Below, one piece after another: positions 24,648 to 33,741 of a stretch of DNA of 39,448 bases. The stretch covers positions 1-39,448 of the forward strand of contig WQXF01000008.1 of NCBI GenBank assembly GCA_009784985.1. The letters are read 5' to 3'. Source of the stretch: Clostridia bacterium (GTDB lineage: Bacteria; Bacillota; Clostridia; Christensenellales; Aristaeellaceae). The stretch's first letter is position 1, and every line of letters begins with the position of its first letter. The notes under the pieces were generated by a model. That model did not search any database and was not told the DNA's origin. It saw nothing but the letters and a program-made list of their open reading frames with translations. The position numbers and the translations under genes were made by a program.

Positions 24648-24914
24648 TTATTCTTCCGCGTGCTTGCTGCGCCCTGCCCTTTCCCGCTTTGGCCGCCTGG
24701 CGATGCCGGAAAGGCGTTTCACCCGGCTGTGGATGCGCAGGCGGTTCACCGCACTTAGCAAAAGGAGCGACACCGAGGCGATTACCGCCCATGCTGTCCG
24801 CGGCGAATGGGCAAAGGCCAGCGCGCAGGTTACGATTAGCGACAGGGCGCACAGCAGGCGGATGCACCATACCGATGGGGCGTCCAAAACTTTTTGGATG
24901 ATTCGATGACGCAT
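24648..24914 (-). CDS. Small membrane protein, 88 aa
   Basis: Two hydrophobic segments, about residues 17-34 (CIRLLCALSLIVTCALAF) and 41-55 (AWAVIASVSLLLLSA), and a strongly basic C-terminal tail (RRPKRERAGRSKH) that should face the cytoplasm. A GGAGAG precedes the ATG by 8 bases, and it lies 16 bases after the acetyltransferase gene. No function can be assigned. Confidence 0.65.
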   Translation of the reverse strand: MRHRIIQKVLDAPSVWCIRLLCALSLIVTCALAFAHSPRTAWAVIASVSLLLLSAVNRLRIHSRVKRLSGIARRPKRERAGRSKHAEE

Positions 24915-24930
24915 GTAAGGCGCTCTCCTT

Positions 24931-25449
24931 TTACTGTTTGCCGTATTCCTCCGCTAGAATGGCGTATACTGCTTTGTCCACCCACTGGTTATCCACACGG
25001 GCCCAAAATGCTTTAAGATGCAAAGCTTCACGGCGCATCCCGTTTCGTTCCATCACGCGGCAGGAGCCATAGTTCGCAGCGGCGCACGGAGCAAACAACC
25101 GCCGTACTTTTAGGGTTTCAAAACCATATCGGATCAGTTCCTTGCCCAGCTCTGTGCCGTAGCCCTGCTTCCAATAATCCATGTGGAGGATCCAACCCAG
25201 CTCCCCCGTATCATTGGCGTTGTCTGTGTAGATCCCGCAACTGCCGATCAAACGCCCGGTTTCTTTTTCAACAACGGCAAAATCTTTGCCGGTTTGGGCC
25301 AATGCCAAAAAATCCTGCGTTTCTTGCTCGGTATTTGGCCCCCATGCCATGTATCGTGTGTTGGCAGGGTTGCCCGCCCAGGCGTGCACGGTTTCAAAAT
25401 CATCAGGGGTGAGCGGACGTAGGATCAACCGTGTTGTTTCAAGTATCAT
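24931..25449 (-). CDS. GNAT-family acetyltransferase (RimJ/RimL type)
   Basis: ATG at 25449 follows AAAGGAGC and gives 172 residues starting MILETTRLILRPLTPDDFE, the usual RimJ/RimL-like opening. ELGWILHMDYWKQGYGTELG holds the acetyl-CoA loop (QGYGTE) and the C-terminus has NYGSCRVMERNGMRREA, the conserved N-x-x-S-x-x-x-x-E-x-x-G. The acceptor, possibly a protein N-terminus or a small amine, is unknown. The longer in-frame extension upstream is a shadow of the PHP gene. Confidence 0.88.
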   Translation of the reverse strand: MILETTRLILRPLTPDDFETVHAWAGNPANTRYMAWGPNTEQETQDFLALAQTGKDFAVVEKETGRLIGSCGIYTDNANDTGELGWILHMDYWKQGYGTELGKELIRYGFETLKVRRLFAPCAAANYGSCRVMERNGMRREALHLKAFWARVDNQWVDKAVYAILAEEYGKQ

Positions 25450-25462
25450 GTTTGCTCCTTTG

Positions 25463-26272
25463 CTAGATGTCCAGCGGATAAGGTTGTGGATTGCGCGCCA
25501 CATAACGCACGCCCCAGCGTATGCCGGCAGATACGGCACAGCGCCGCGCATCGTCAAACCGATAACCCAATGTATCGGTGGAATGGGAGTCGGAACCCAA
25601 GGTAACGAACTCGCCGCCCATCTCCGCAAAACGCCGCAGGATGTCCCAGCCCGGTATGGTGGAATCCATGCGCCGCAGGCCCGAGGTATTGATCTCCAGC
25701 GCACGCCCATTGTGTGCGATGTGGCGCAGCAGCAGGTCGATGTGATCCGGCGCGTCTTGCCAGCGCAGGGGGCGCTCTTGTTGGGGATAGGGGGCAAACT
25801 TGCCGCAGAAGCCCAGGTGAGCCACCGCGTCGTAGTCCTTAAAGTGCAGCACGCCTTCCAGTTTGGCCTTCGCATAGCTAACATAAGCTTCGCGCCTGGT
25901 GCGGCCTTCAAAAAAGGCGGGGTCGTAGGCATCTACATTGTCTACCAGATGCATGGACAGCAGGCGGTAATCCAGGGTTACCCCATCCAGTGTACGATAG
26001 ATCTCTTCCCGGAAGGGCGGGTTGTCGCCGATTTCTATGCCGGCCAGTAGTGTGATCTGGGGAAAGGCCTCCTGGGCCCGGGCGATATCGGCCAGCCATT
26101 CATCGTATACGGGGGGCACGTCGCAGGATGGGTAGGGGTGATGGGGCTCAATGTGTTCGGTTAAGCACACTTCGCTTACACCGGCGGCTAGGGCCGCGGC
26201 GCAAATCGCGTCCAGCGGTGTGGTGCTATCGAAGGAGTGCCGGGAGTGTACGTGGCAGTCCGCCATCAACAT
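25463..26272 (-). CDS. hisJ: PHP-family histidinol-phosphatase (HisJ-like)
   Basis: The 269-residue PHP-domain phosphatase has metal-binding motifs ADCHVHSRHSFDS, LTEHIEPHHP, ALEINTSGLRR and LGSDSHSTDTLG in the normal order. It would dephosphorylate histidinol phosphate in histidine synthesis, though related PHP enzymes act on other phosphoesters and no other his gene is in the window. AAAGGAG precedes the start. It is the first gene of a four-gene operon running to 24442. Confidence 0.82.
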   Translation of the reverse strand: MLMADCHVHSRHSFDSTTPLDAICAAALAAGVSEVCLTEHIEPHHPYPSCDVPPVYDEWLADIARAQEAFPQITLLAGIEIGDNPPFREEIYRTLDGVTLDYRLLSMHLVDNVDAYDPAFFEGRTRREAYVSYAKAKLEGVLHFKDYDAVAHLGFCGKFAPYPQQERPLRWQDAPDHIDLLLRHIAHNGRALEINTSGLRRMDSTIPGWDILRRFAEMGGEFVTLGSDSHSTDTLGYRFDDARRCAVSAGIRWGVRYVARNPQPYPLDI

Positions 26273-26498
26273 AATGCTTCTCCTTTACGCTGCCGTACCG
26301 AAAATTTTCTTTGTGTATTATTCGCCACAGGCTCGCTGGTTTCCTACTTAGCGAACCCACGCCATGCCCATGGAGGGATAATTGCAAAACTTTCCTGATA
26401 AACTTACATTGTTTTTCCATCCCAACATATGATAGACTTACAACATACAAAAACATCGCCTGTGGACATATATAAAGAAGGAGGGCATGCAATAAGGG

Positions 26499-27125
26499 AT
26501 GGATATTTTTGTTAGCAAGGAAGTGCTGGAGAGTTTTATGGCCGGACTTGGCTTTTGGGGGCCATTTGTGTTTTTGTTGTTGCAAGTGCTTCAAGCCATC
26601 ATCGCCCCAATTCCGGGCAATCTTCTCACCATGGTTGGCGGCGCTTTGTTTGGATTTTGGCCCGGATTTTTGCTTGCCTATATAGGAAATGTAGTTGGCA
26701 GCCTGATCGGCTTTTTTATCGTTCGGAAAGCAGGGCGCCCGGTAATGATCAAACTTGTAAGCGCTGAGCGATTTGATAAATGGATGGAAACAATCGGCAC
26801 GGAAGGCGCCAAATCGCGCACAAAAATCTTGCTCATTATCATGGTGTTATTTCCCTTTTTGCCGTCGGACTTGATGTGCCTGGCCGTTGGCATGACGGCT
26901 ATATCCTTCCGGGCGTTTTTTGTGATACTCATCACCTGCCGCCCTTGGGGGCAACTTGGCGCGGCCCTGTTGGGCGTAAGAAGTTATCATTGGCCCCAGG
27001 AGTTATTGATCCCGCTCTTTGCTGCAATCGTTGTTGTGTGCATTTTGGGCGTATACTTTGCACCTAAGCTGGAGCAAGCTGTGATCAAGTGGACATACAG
27101 AGTAACCAACCGCATGGACGGATGA
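26499..27125 (+). CDS. TVP38/TMEM64 (DedA/SNARE-associated) family membrane protein
   Basis: A 208-residue integral membrane protein with about five hydrophobic segments. The conserved core is visible as QVLQAIIAPIPGNLLTMVGGALFG, with GNVVGSLIGFFIVRKAGR and FLPSDLMCLAVGMTAIS later in the sequence. Members are implicated in lipid flipping in the membrane. The ATG at 26499 has a suboptimal AAGGAGG 15 bases away. It lies 47 bases upstream of the TrpB-like gene and may be co-transcribed. Confidence 0.85.
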   Translation: MDIFVSKEVLESFMAGLGFWGPFVFLLLQVLQAIIAPIPGNLLTMVGGALFGFWPGFLLAYIGNVVGSLIGFFIVRKAGRPVMIKLVSAERFDKWMETIGTEGAKSRTKILLIIMVLFPFLPSDLMCLAVGMTAISFRAFFVILITCRPWGQLGAALLGVRSYHWPQELLIPLFAAIVVVCILGVYFAPKLEQAVIKWTYRVTNRMDG

Positions 27126-27172
27126 AAAGGCCTGCAATCGGGCAACCAGAAACATAAGAAGGAGATGTCTGC

Positions 27173-28543
27173 ATGAAAGACCAAATCCCCTACAAAATCT
27201 ATCTGGAAGAGCACGAGATGCCAACCGCCTGGTACAACCTGCGGGCCGACATGAAAAACAAACCCGCCCCCCTCCTCAATCCAGGCACGCTCAATCCCAT
27301 GACCTTTGAGGAGCTGCAGCCGGTTTTTTGCGATGAGCTGATCCGGCAGGAGCTGGACGACACGTCGCCCTATTTTCCGATTCCGGAAAAGATTCTGAGC
27401 TTTTACAAGATGTACAGGCCCGCGCCGCTGGTCCGCGCCTACTGCCTGGAAGAGCAGCTGCAAACCCCCGCAAAAATCTATTATAAGTTTGAGGGCAGCA
27501 ACACCAGCGGAAGCCATAAACTCAACAGCGCCATTGCCCAAGCGTACTATGCAAAGCAGCAGGGGCTGAAGGGCATCACCACCGAAACCGGCGCGGGCCA
27601 ATGGGGCACTGCGCTGTCCATGGCCTGCGCATACCTGGGGCTGGACCTAAAGGTGTTTATGGTCAAATGCTCCTATGAGCAAAAGCCCTTTCGTCGCGAG
27701 GTGATGCGCACCTATGGCGCCCAGGTAACCCCCTCGCCCAGCGATACCACCGCCGTGGGCAGAAAAATATTGGAGGCCCATCCCGATACCACAGGCAGCC
27801 TTGGTTGCGCCATCAGCGAAGCGGTAGAAGCAGCCGTAACCAACCCCGGCTACCGCTACGCCCTGGGCAGCGTGTTGGCCCAGGTGGTACTGCATCAATC
27901 CATCATTGGCCTGGAGACCAAGGCGGCCATGGACAAGTACGGCATCAAGCCGGACATCATCATCGGCTGCGCGGGCGGCGGCAGCAACTTGGCCGGGCTT
28001 ATCGCCCCCTTTATGCGCGAAAAGCTTCGTGGGGAAGCGGACTATCGTTTTATTGCGGCGGAACCCGCCAGCTGCCCCAGCTTTACCCGCGGAAAGTATG
28101 CCTATGATTTTTGCGACACCGGCAAAATCTGTCCCCTGGCCAAGATGTACACCCTGGGCAGCGGCTTTTTGCCCAGCGCCAACCACGCCGGAGGTTTGCG
28201 TTTCCATGGCATGAGCTCCACCTTGTCCCAACTCTATGCGGATGGGCTGATGGAGGCCCGCGCATTGGAACAGACCCCGGTTTTTGAAGCCGCCCAGCGT
28301 TTTGCCCGTGTGGAAGGCATTTTGCCCGCACCGGAGAGTAGCCACGCCATCCGCGCCGCCATCGACGAGGCTCTGCATTGCAAAGAGACCGGCGAAGAAA
28401 AGACGATCCTGTTTGGCCTATCTGGCACCGGGTATTTTGATTTGGCCGCCTATGGCAAGTACAACGACGGCACCATGACCGACCGGGTGCCTACAGATGA
28501 GGAATTGGCCCAGGGATTTGCGGGTTTGCCGAACGTGCGGTGA
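27173..28543 (+). CDS. TrpB-like PLP-dependent enzyme (TrpB2 class)
   Basis: The 456-residue enzyme matches the TrpB2-type beta chain of tryptophan synthase: SNTSGSHKLNSAIAQAYYA with PLP Lys116, TTETGAGQWGTALS, the phosphate loop CAGGGSN (266-272) and the C-terminal FGLSGTGYFDLAAY. TrpB2 enzymes use free indole with serine; here no trpA or other trp gene is adjacent, which fits indole salvage. GAAGGAG lies upstream of the ATG. An inverted repeat at 28551-28655 follows the stop. Confidence 0.9.
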   Translation: MKDQIPYKIYLEEHEMPTAWYNLRADMKNKPAPLLNPGTLNPMTFEELQPVFCDELIRQELDDTSPYFPIPEKILSFYKMYRPAPLVRAYCLEEQLQTPAKIYYKFEGSNTSGSHKLNSAIAQAYYAKQQGLKGITTETGAGQWGTALSMACAYLGLDLKVFMVKCSYEQKPFRREVMRTYGAQVTPSPSDTTAVGRKILEAHPDTTGSLGCAISEAVEAAVTNPGYRYALGSVLAQVVLHQSIIGLETKAAMDKYGIKPDIIIGCAGGGSNLAGLIAPFMREKLRGEADYRFIAAEPASCPSFTRGKYAYDFCDTGKICPLAKMYTLGSGFLPSANHAGGLRFHGMSSTLSQLYADGLMEARALEQTPVFEAAQRFARVEGILPAPESSHAIRAAIDEALHCKETGEEKTILFGLSGTGYFDLAAYGKYNDGTMTDRVPTDEELAQGFAGLPNVR

Positions 28544-28550
28544 TAGGGTT

Positions 28551-28655
28551 ACGACGGGACGCCGAAGGCGGCGTCCCCTACAATGGGAACGGTTGCACTT
28601 GCGAAAGCACATGGCCGTAACCCCGTAGGGGATGCCGCCCTCGGCATCCCGCCGT
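28551..28655. repeat. Inverted repeat between convergent TrpB-like gene and addA
   Basis: Left arm beginning ACGACGGGACGCCGAAGGCG and right arm ending CTCGGCATCCCGCCGT are imperfect reverse complements (about 35 bases), and each arm also folds on itself (GACGCCGAAGGCGGCGTC; GATGCCGAGGGCGGCATC). Outer boundaries include CCCCTACA / GTAGGGG. It probably acts as a bidirectional terminator here and belongs to the same repeat style as those at 32247 and 33742. Confidence 0.7.
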
Positions 28656-28660
28656 ATTCC

Positions 28661-31600
28661 TTACACCTCGACGAATACACCCTTCTTCACAAAATAAAAC
28701 GCCGCCTTCTCCACGGGCAAACCCGTAATGCGGGTAAGGGCCTGGGCATACAGCGCGATTTGGGGCGCGTACCGTTCGCTCAAAGCAAGCGTGTCCGGAT
28801 CGGCATCGGTTTTGTAGTCCAGCAACACCCAGGCTCGATCCCCGGTTGCATGTGAGCTTGGTATAAAACAGCAATCCAGCACACCCTGCACCAACTGAAT
28901 CTCATCCCCTTCTGCCTCCATCCGCAGGTTAAACGCCCACTCCCGCCGCACCGTGTCCGAAGCCAGCATCTGTTGCCCAAGCTCGCTATCAAAAAAGATA
29001 GCGAGCTCTTTTTCGCGCAGGCTGTCCCGCTCGGCTTGGCGTAGGCGCTCTGTGGTTACCAGGTTATCCAATTGCCCGGCGATTTCGTTGTGCAACTGCT
29101 GCCCGCTCAACCCGCGCAACGGCTCCAGCGACAGCGCACGCATAGCGGCGTGAAAGGCCGTACCCCGGGCCGCGCCGTCCAAACCCCGCAAGCCCAAATC
29201 AGGCCGGAGGCGCTCACCCAAAAATAGAGGCCAAGGGCTTGGTGGTACGTAAGCCTCTTCGCCCTGCTCTTTGCGTAGCAGCGCCGACACCGTGGTTTTC
29301 CAACGGGGCGCATCCTGCAAAGGCTCGGGCGGACGCATCCCTAACCCCGTTGCCACAGCGGATAACGGCTCCGGCACAGGCAACTCGTTTAGCCGGTCCA
29401 CCCAAGCCTCAGCCCGCGCCCGTTCCATTTCTGGCAAAGCAACGGCGCTTTTCCGTTCAATACGCCACTTGCTGCTCAACTGTTCATTGGATGTCAACGG
29501 CGGTAGCAGCAAGTCGATCATGCTTTTTGCTTCCGCAAGCAGTGCGCTGGAAGTCTCCGGCCTGCTTGCCGCCAGCGCCCAGCGCGCTAGCCTGGTATCT
29601 AGCGACTGCCGGGCGCGGTCGCCCCGGCCAATCAAAATCAGCCGGTCTTGCGCCCGGGTCATGGCTACGTATAGCAGGCGAGTGGCGTCGGCCAGGGTCT
29701 CCCGCTCCCGCTGCAACTTGTGGGCGTCGTTGGCCAGGGTGTCGTAGCGGATGCGTAGCTCGGGATCGATGCGGCGCAGGGCAATGCCCAAGGAACTGTG
29801 GCAGGAGATCGGCGCTCTATCGTTGCCCCGCTGGGCAAAACCCCGCCCCAGTTCCAAGCAGATCACCACGGGAAACTCCAGGCCTTTGCTTTTGTGCATC
29901 GTCATGATGCGCACCACATCTTCGTGCTCCCCCAAGGCCTTGGCGCTTTCGCTGTCGCCTTGGGCGCGGAGCTGTTCGGCCTCCCACAAAAAGGCCGGGA
30001 GCCCGGCGCCGCGGCGTTGTTGTAAAGCCGCCGCCCGTTGGGCCAGCATACGCAGATTGGCCTGCCGGGTGTGTCCGCCGGGCAGGGAACCGGCCCGGGC
30101 ATAACAGCCGGTCTCTTCGTAGATGCGCCACACCAGGGCGTCCAAGGTCAGGGCCTTTGCGTAGAGCCGCAGCGAATCCAGCAGATCCAGAAAATCGCGG
30201 AGCTGCTGGGCCAGCCCGTCGCCACGTTTAGCGTAAGCCTTCACTGCCTCGTAAAAGCTGGCGTCGGATTCCGGGCAAGCCTGGCGGATCGCCGCCAGGG
30301 CATCGTTGCTTAGCCCCGCAGCCGGGCCGTGGAGCGCGCCCATCAGCGCCACATCGTGCAAGGGATTATCCACCACGCGCAATAGATCGATCACCAAACG
30401 CACCTCGGGCATGGCAAAGAAGGAATCGCCGGTATCACAGAAAACGGGGATGCCCTGCTCCTCTAGGGTGCGCTGTAGGGGCTGGGCCACGTTCTTGGCT
30501 GCGCGCAGCAGGATCACGATATCCCGATAGCGCAAGGGCCGGTTCTTTTTGCCTTTTGGATCCCACAGGTCAGTACCAACCAAAGCGTGAATGCGTTCAG
30601 CAGCTATCATCGCCTCCTGGGCTAACCGGTCACCTGGCTCAAGGCGCTGGTTTGGCTCGGGCGATTCTGGCGCGTCCTCATCTTCGCTCTCGTCGGCCAT
30701 CTCCAAAAGGTAAAGCTCTACTTCCGGATCGGGGCCGGGCGGGGGATCATCGCGAGGGTACAGCATGGCCTCGTGATCGTAAGGAATTTCGGTTTCTTCC
30801 TTGCGCATGGCGTAGGCGAATATATGGTTGATGGCTGCCAGCACATTGGGCCGCGACCGGAAGTTTTGGTTTAGGTCGATGCGCCGGCCGGGAGCGCCCT
30901 CCCCGTCAGCATAAAGCTCGGCCTTTTGTAAAAACAGCCCGGGCTCGGCCCGGCGAAAGCGATAGATGCTCTGCTTTACATCGCCCACCAAAAACACATT
31001 ATGATCCCGTGCGATGCCATTGATCAGCGCCTCTTGGATCACGCTGCTGTCCTGATACTCGTCTACAAAGATGTACGCATAGCGCTCACGAAGGGCATCG
31101 GCCACCCATGTTTCTCTCACGGCTTCTAGGGCCTTGTGCTCCAAATCCTCGTAATCCAGCAGGTTGTGGGCCTGCTTTCGTGCGGCATAGTTGGTGTCCA
31201 GCGCCTGGGCCAGGGCGCCCAGCGCACGTATCTGGGGCAGCAGCGCCCGGAAGTCCATCCCATGCTCCCCCAACGAAACAGCAAACAGGCCCTTGGTTAA
31301 GCTCTCCGTGATGACCTTTTTGGCCGCGTCCCGTAAGTCCTTTGTTTGTTTGGCCAAGTCCTTGTCATCGCTTTTGCCGATGCGCCCGATGGTTTGAAAC
31401 GATACAGAGGCCAGCGCCTCCCGCAGCGCCTCATAGCCCGATTGCGACGCCCGGAGCAGCCCATCCATCAGCAACAAATCGCTCTCCAGTGCGTTGATAT
31501 AGCCCGCGCACCCGCCCGGTTGCCCGCACAGCCGGATCGCCTGCTGGATGTTGATCCGTGCCGATCCGATCCGCGTTCGAGCTGCCCGTACGATGGAATC

Positions 31601-32224
31601 CGCCCAGGTGTTCAGCGCTTGGCCGTTGGCGTCATAGGCGTTGGTGGCCTGCTCCATCCAAACCCAAGGTTCAGGCTGTGTGCGCAAAAAACGATAGAGT
31701 TCGATTACCTGTTGGCCAATCTGCTCATCGGTCCAGCAGGCTGCCAGGGCCGCGAAGTCCCCGTTGTTGTCCTCTTCGTTTTCTTCATAGGCTTGGGCCA
31801 GCGCTTCCCGCAACGCCTCCTGGCGAAGGGAGCCGGTCTCGTGCACATCGCCAATTCGATAGGTGGGATCCACCCCCGCTGCCGGGAAGTACGTACGCAG
31901 TATCTCTCCGCAAAAGCCGTGCAGGGTGGAGATGGACGCCTGCTCCACCAGCGCCGACTGCTCGGCGAAGCGGGCAGCGTGCTCCCCTCCCCCATCCGCT
32001 TCCCTTTGAAAAGCCTCTAGGATTTTGCCCCGCATCTCCGCTGCTGCCGCGCGGGTAAAGGTAACCACCAGCATGTTTTCGATGCTGTGGCCCTCCCGCG
32101 CCAGGGCACAGATGCGCTCCACCAGCACGGCAGTTTTGCCCGATCCGGCGGCGGCGGCCACGAGCAGGTTGGTATTGCGGGCTTCGATGGCGGCGCGTTG
32201 GCGGGGTGTCCATTGTACGGGCAT
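28661..32224 (-). CDS. addA: ATP-dependent helicase/nuclease AddA
   Basis: A 1187-residue UvrD-family helicase with C-terminal RecB-type nuclease, the catalytic chain of AddAB for double-strand break repair. Visible are Walker A AAGSGKT (25-31), TFTRAAAAEMR, STLHGFC, DEYQDSS (about 388-394), LNQNFRSRP, TMHKSKGLEFPVVIC, VAMTRAQDRL, and the nuclease residues RGTAFHAAM and WVLLDYKTD (about 1132-1140). The start at 32224 follows AAAGGAG; the upstream in-frame extension crosses a perfect inverted repeat. The partner addB, normally next to it, is not in the window. Confidence 0.94.
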   Translation of the reverse strand: MPVQWTPRQRAAIEARNTNLLVAAAAGSGKTAVLVERICALAREGHSIENMLVVTFTRAAAAEMRGKILEAFQREADGGGEHAARFAEQSALVEQASISTLHGFCGEILRTYFPAAGVDPTYRIGDVHETGSLRQEALREALAQAYEENEEDNNGDFAALAACWTDEQIGQQVIELYRFLRTQPEPWVWMEQATNAYDANGQALNTWADSIVRAARTRIGSARINIQQAIRLCGQPGGCAGYINALESDLLLMDGLLRASQSGYEALREALASVSFQTIGRIGKSDDKDLAKQTKDLRDAAKKVITESLTKGLFAVSLGEHGMDFRALLPQIRALGALAQALDTNYAARKQAHNLLDYEDLEHKALEAVRETWVADALRERYAYIFVDEYQDSSVIQEALINGIARDHNVFLVGDVKQSIYRFRRAEPGLFLQKAELYADGEGAPGRRIDLNQNFRSRPNVLAAINHIFAYAMRKEETEIPYDHEAMLYPRDDPPPGPDPEVELYLLEMADESEDEDAPESPEPNQRLEPGDRLAQEAMIAAERIHALVGTDLWDPKGKKNRPLRYRDIVILLRAAKNVAQPLQRTLEEQGIPVFCDTGDSFFAMPEVRLVIDLLRVVDNPLHDVALMGALHGPAAGLSNDALAAIRQACPESDASFYEAVKAYAKRGDGLAQQLRDFLDLLDSLRLYAKALTLDALVWRIYEETGCYARAGSLPGGHTRQANLRMLAQRAAALQQRRGAGLPAFLWEAEQLRAQGDSESAKALGEHEDVVRIMTMHKSKGLEFPVVICLELGRGFAQRGNDRAPISCHSSLGIALRRIDPELRIRYDTLANDAHKLQRERETLADATRLLYVAMTRAQDRLILIGRGDRARQSLDTRLARWALAASRPETSSALLAEAKSMIDLLLPPLTSNEQLSSKWRIERKSAVALPEMERARAEAWVDRLNELPVPEPLSAVATGLGMRPPEPLQDAPRWKTTVSALLRKEQGEEAYVPPSPWPLFLGERLRPDLGLRGLDGAARGTAFHAAMRALSLEPLRGLSGQQLHNEIAGQLDNLVTTERLRQAERDSLREKELAIFFDSELGQQMLASDTVRREWAFNLRMEAEGDEIQLVQGVLDCCFIPSSHATGDRAWVLLDYKTDADPDTLALSERYAPQIALYAQALTRITGLPVEKAAFYFVKKGVFVEV

Positions 32225-32246
32225 GGCGGCTCCTTTCAACATGGAT

Positions 32247-32343
32247 CCCTGTAGGGCGCGACGCCTCGGCGCGCCGTCGTTTTTCGCAAAAGATGTGTTG
32301 CTTGGGGTGAACACGGCGCGCCGAGGCGTCGCGCCCTACAGGG
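32247..32343. repeat. Perfect 31-bp inverted repeat upstream of addA
   Basis: The arm 32247-32277 (starting CCCTGTAGGGCGCGACGCC) is exactly complementary to 32313-32343, with a 35-base loop. Each arm also contains GGCGCG...CGCGCC, so alternative folds exist. It lies between the addA ribosome binding site and a parS site. Confidence 0.88.
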
Positions 32344-32362
32344 GATGTACGTGTTTTGCGGC

Positions 32363-32386
32363 AGATTGTTTCACGTGAAACAATCT
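32363..32386. promoter_or_regulatory. parS (ParB/Spo0J binding) site 1
   Basis: Contains an exact TGTTTCACGTGAAACA (32367-32382), the canonical parS core, inside a perfect 24-base palindrome. ParB binds parS near the origin to organise and segregate the chromosome. A second exact copy is at 33680. Confidence 0.9.
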
Positions 32387-32443
32387 TGCCCTCTTCCTTT
32401 TGTTTTAGTATACCATTGTGGGGGGAGGGGTGCAATTGTTACC

Positions 32444-32472
32444 TTGACCCGGAAACACACCGCCTCTATAAT
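32444..32472 (+). promoter_or_regulatory. Promoter of the LRR lipoprotein gene
   Basis: TTGACC (32444-32449), 17-base spacer, perfect TATAAT (32467-32472), 40 bases before the ATG at 32512. Confidence 0.8.
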
Positions 32473-32511
32473 GGAAGTAAATCATTCATTTACATGCAAA
32501 GGAGAATGTTC

Positions 32512-33678
32512 ATGAAAATTAAGATGCTTGTGCTGATCATGCTTTTGTTGGCAGTTGTGGTGCTTACGATAGGATGTACGACGCCAGCCCTCATGTACAA
32601 GCCCGGCGACATTGCGGTGATCAACCGCATCATCGACAACGATGGCTTGGGTTGGGAGAAGTGGACAAGCGGCAATATACCCCCGGAAAGCTGGAGACTA
32701 ATGGAGAAGTATGACGTAAGCCTCCAGGGCGTTCAATGGTGTGACGCTGCTACAAACAAGCGTATTATTGGCCTTGATGTATCCAACAACGGCTTGGAAG
32801 GGATGCTCGATGTATCCGGCCTGACTCACTTAGAATGGTTAAGGTGTTCTTACAACAACCTGAGCGCGTTGGATGTAACAGGGTGTGTCAACCTGAGATC
32901 GTTATCCTGTGGCAACAATAGTCTGAGTACGCTGGATGTATCAAGGAATGTCAATCTGGGATCATTGTCCTGTGGCAACAACAACCTGAATACGCTGGAT
33001 GTATCAAAGAATCTTAATCTGAAAACACTGTCTTGCGCTAGAAATGATCTGAAGGCACTGGATGTATCGCAGAACGTCAATTTGGAACGGCTGACCTGCG
33101 ACAGCAATAGCCTAAGCGCGCTGGATGTGTCAAAGAATGTTGAGCTGGAATGGTTATCCTGTGCCGACAATAGCCTGAGCAACCTGGACATATCAGCGAA
33201 TGTTAATCTGAGATTATTGTATTGCCGCAACAACAATCTGAGCGCACTAGATGTGTCAAAGTGCGTCAACTTGGAAACGTTGTTTTGTTACAATAACAGC
33301 CTGAGCGTGCTCGATGTGTCAAACAACGCTAATCTGAAAAGGCTGGCCTGCTCCGCCAATAACCTGAACGCGCTGGACATGACAAAAAATATCGTAATGA
33401 CTGAACTGGGGTGCCAAGACAATCCTCTATCGCATCTGAAGTTGCCCGACGGCTATGAGCTTATTGTTATTGTCGAACCCGAGGGAAGCGGCACAATAAC
33501 GCTGGCTACCTATGATCATTCCAGCAAAAGGCTTACGCTGTCCGCCGAGGCAATGGGCGATAACATCTTTAGCGCCTGGACAATGGAGGGGCTCTCTTTC
33601 GCGCCGGAAAGAGAGGATGCTTCCATTTCGTTTATTCTCCCGCCCACAACCGTGACCGTAACAGCACACTTTGAATGA
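32512..33678 (+). CDS. LRR lipoprotein with C-terminal beta domain
   Basis: ATG at 32512 lies 7 bases after AAAGGAG, giving 388 residues. A lipoprotein signal (LVLIMLLLAVVVLTIGC) anchors it through the Cys of TIGCTTP. After a linker it has about ten 21-residue leucine-rich repeats of the form LxxLxCxNNxLSxLDVSxNVN, with regularly spaced cysteines, and ends with a beta-rich domain (VEPEGSGTITL through PPTTVTVTAHFE) like those capping surface LRR proteins. The repeats are of a different type from the LRR protein at 1790. The gene sits exactly between the two parS sites and likely has its own promoter. Confidence 0.85.
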   Translation: MKIKMLVLIMLLLAVVVLTIGCTTPALMYKPGDIAVINRIIDNDGLGWEKWTSGNIPPESWRLMEKYDVSLQGVQWCDAATNKRIIGLDVSNNGLEGMLDVSGLTHLEWLRCSYNNLSALDVTGCVNLRSLSCGNNSLSTLDVSRNVNLGSLSCGNNNLNTLDVSKNLNLKTLSCARNDLKALDVSQNVNLERLTCDSNSLSALDVSKNVELEWLSCADNSLSNLDISANVNLRLLYCRNNNLSALDVSKCVNLETLFCYNNSLSVLDVSNNANLKRLACSANNLNALDMTKNIVMTELGCQDNPLSHLKLPDGYELIVIVEPEGSGTITLATYDHSSKRLTLSAEAMGDNIFSAWTMEGLSFAPEREDASISFILPPTTVTVTAHFE

Positions 33679-33679
33679 G

Positions 33680-33695
33680 TGTTTCACGTGAAACA
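33680..33695. promoter_or_regulatory. parS site 2
   Basis: A second exact TGTTTCACGTGAAACA, starting 2 bases after the LRR lipoprotein stop codon. Its flanks are not palindromic as at site 1. Confidence 0.9.
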
Positions 33696-33741
33696 GTTCA
33701 GGGTGAAATCATTTCATTCTACATATCGCGGATGCACAGCC

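Noticed and set aside
32225-32314. N-terminal extension of AddA
   Set aside because: It runs into the perfect inverted repeat; MPVQWTPRQ at 32224 with AAAGGAG is the family start.
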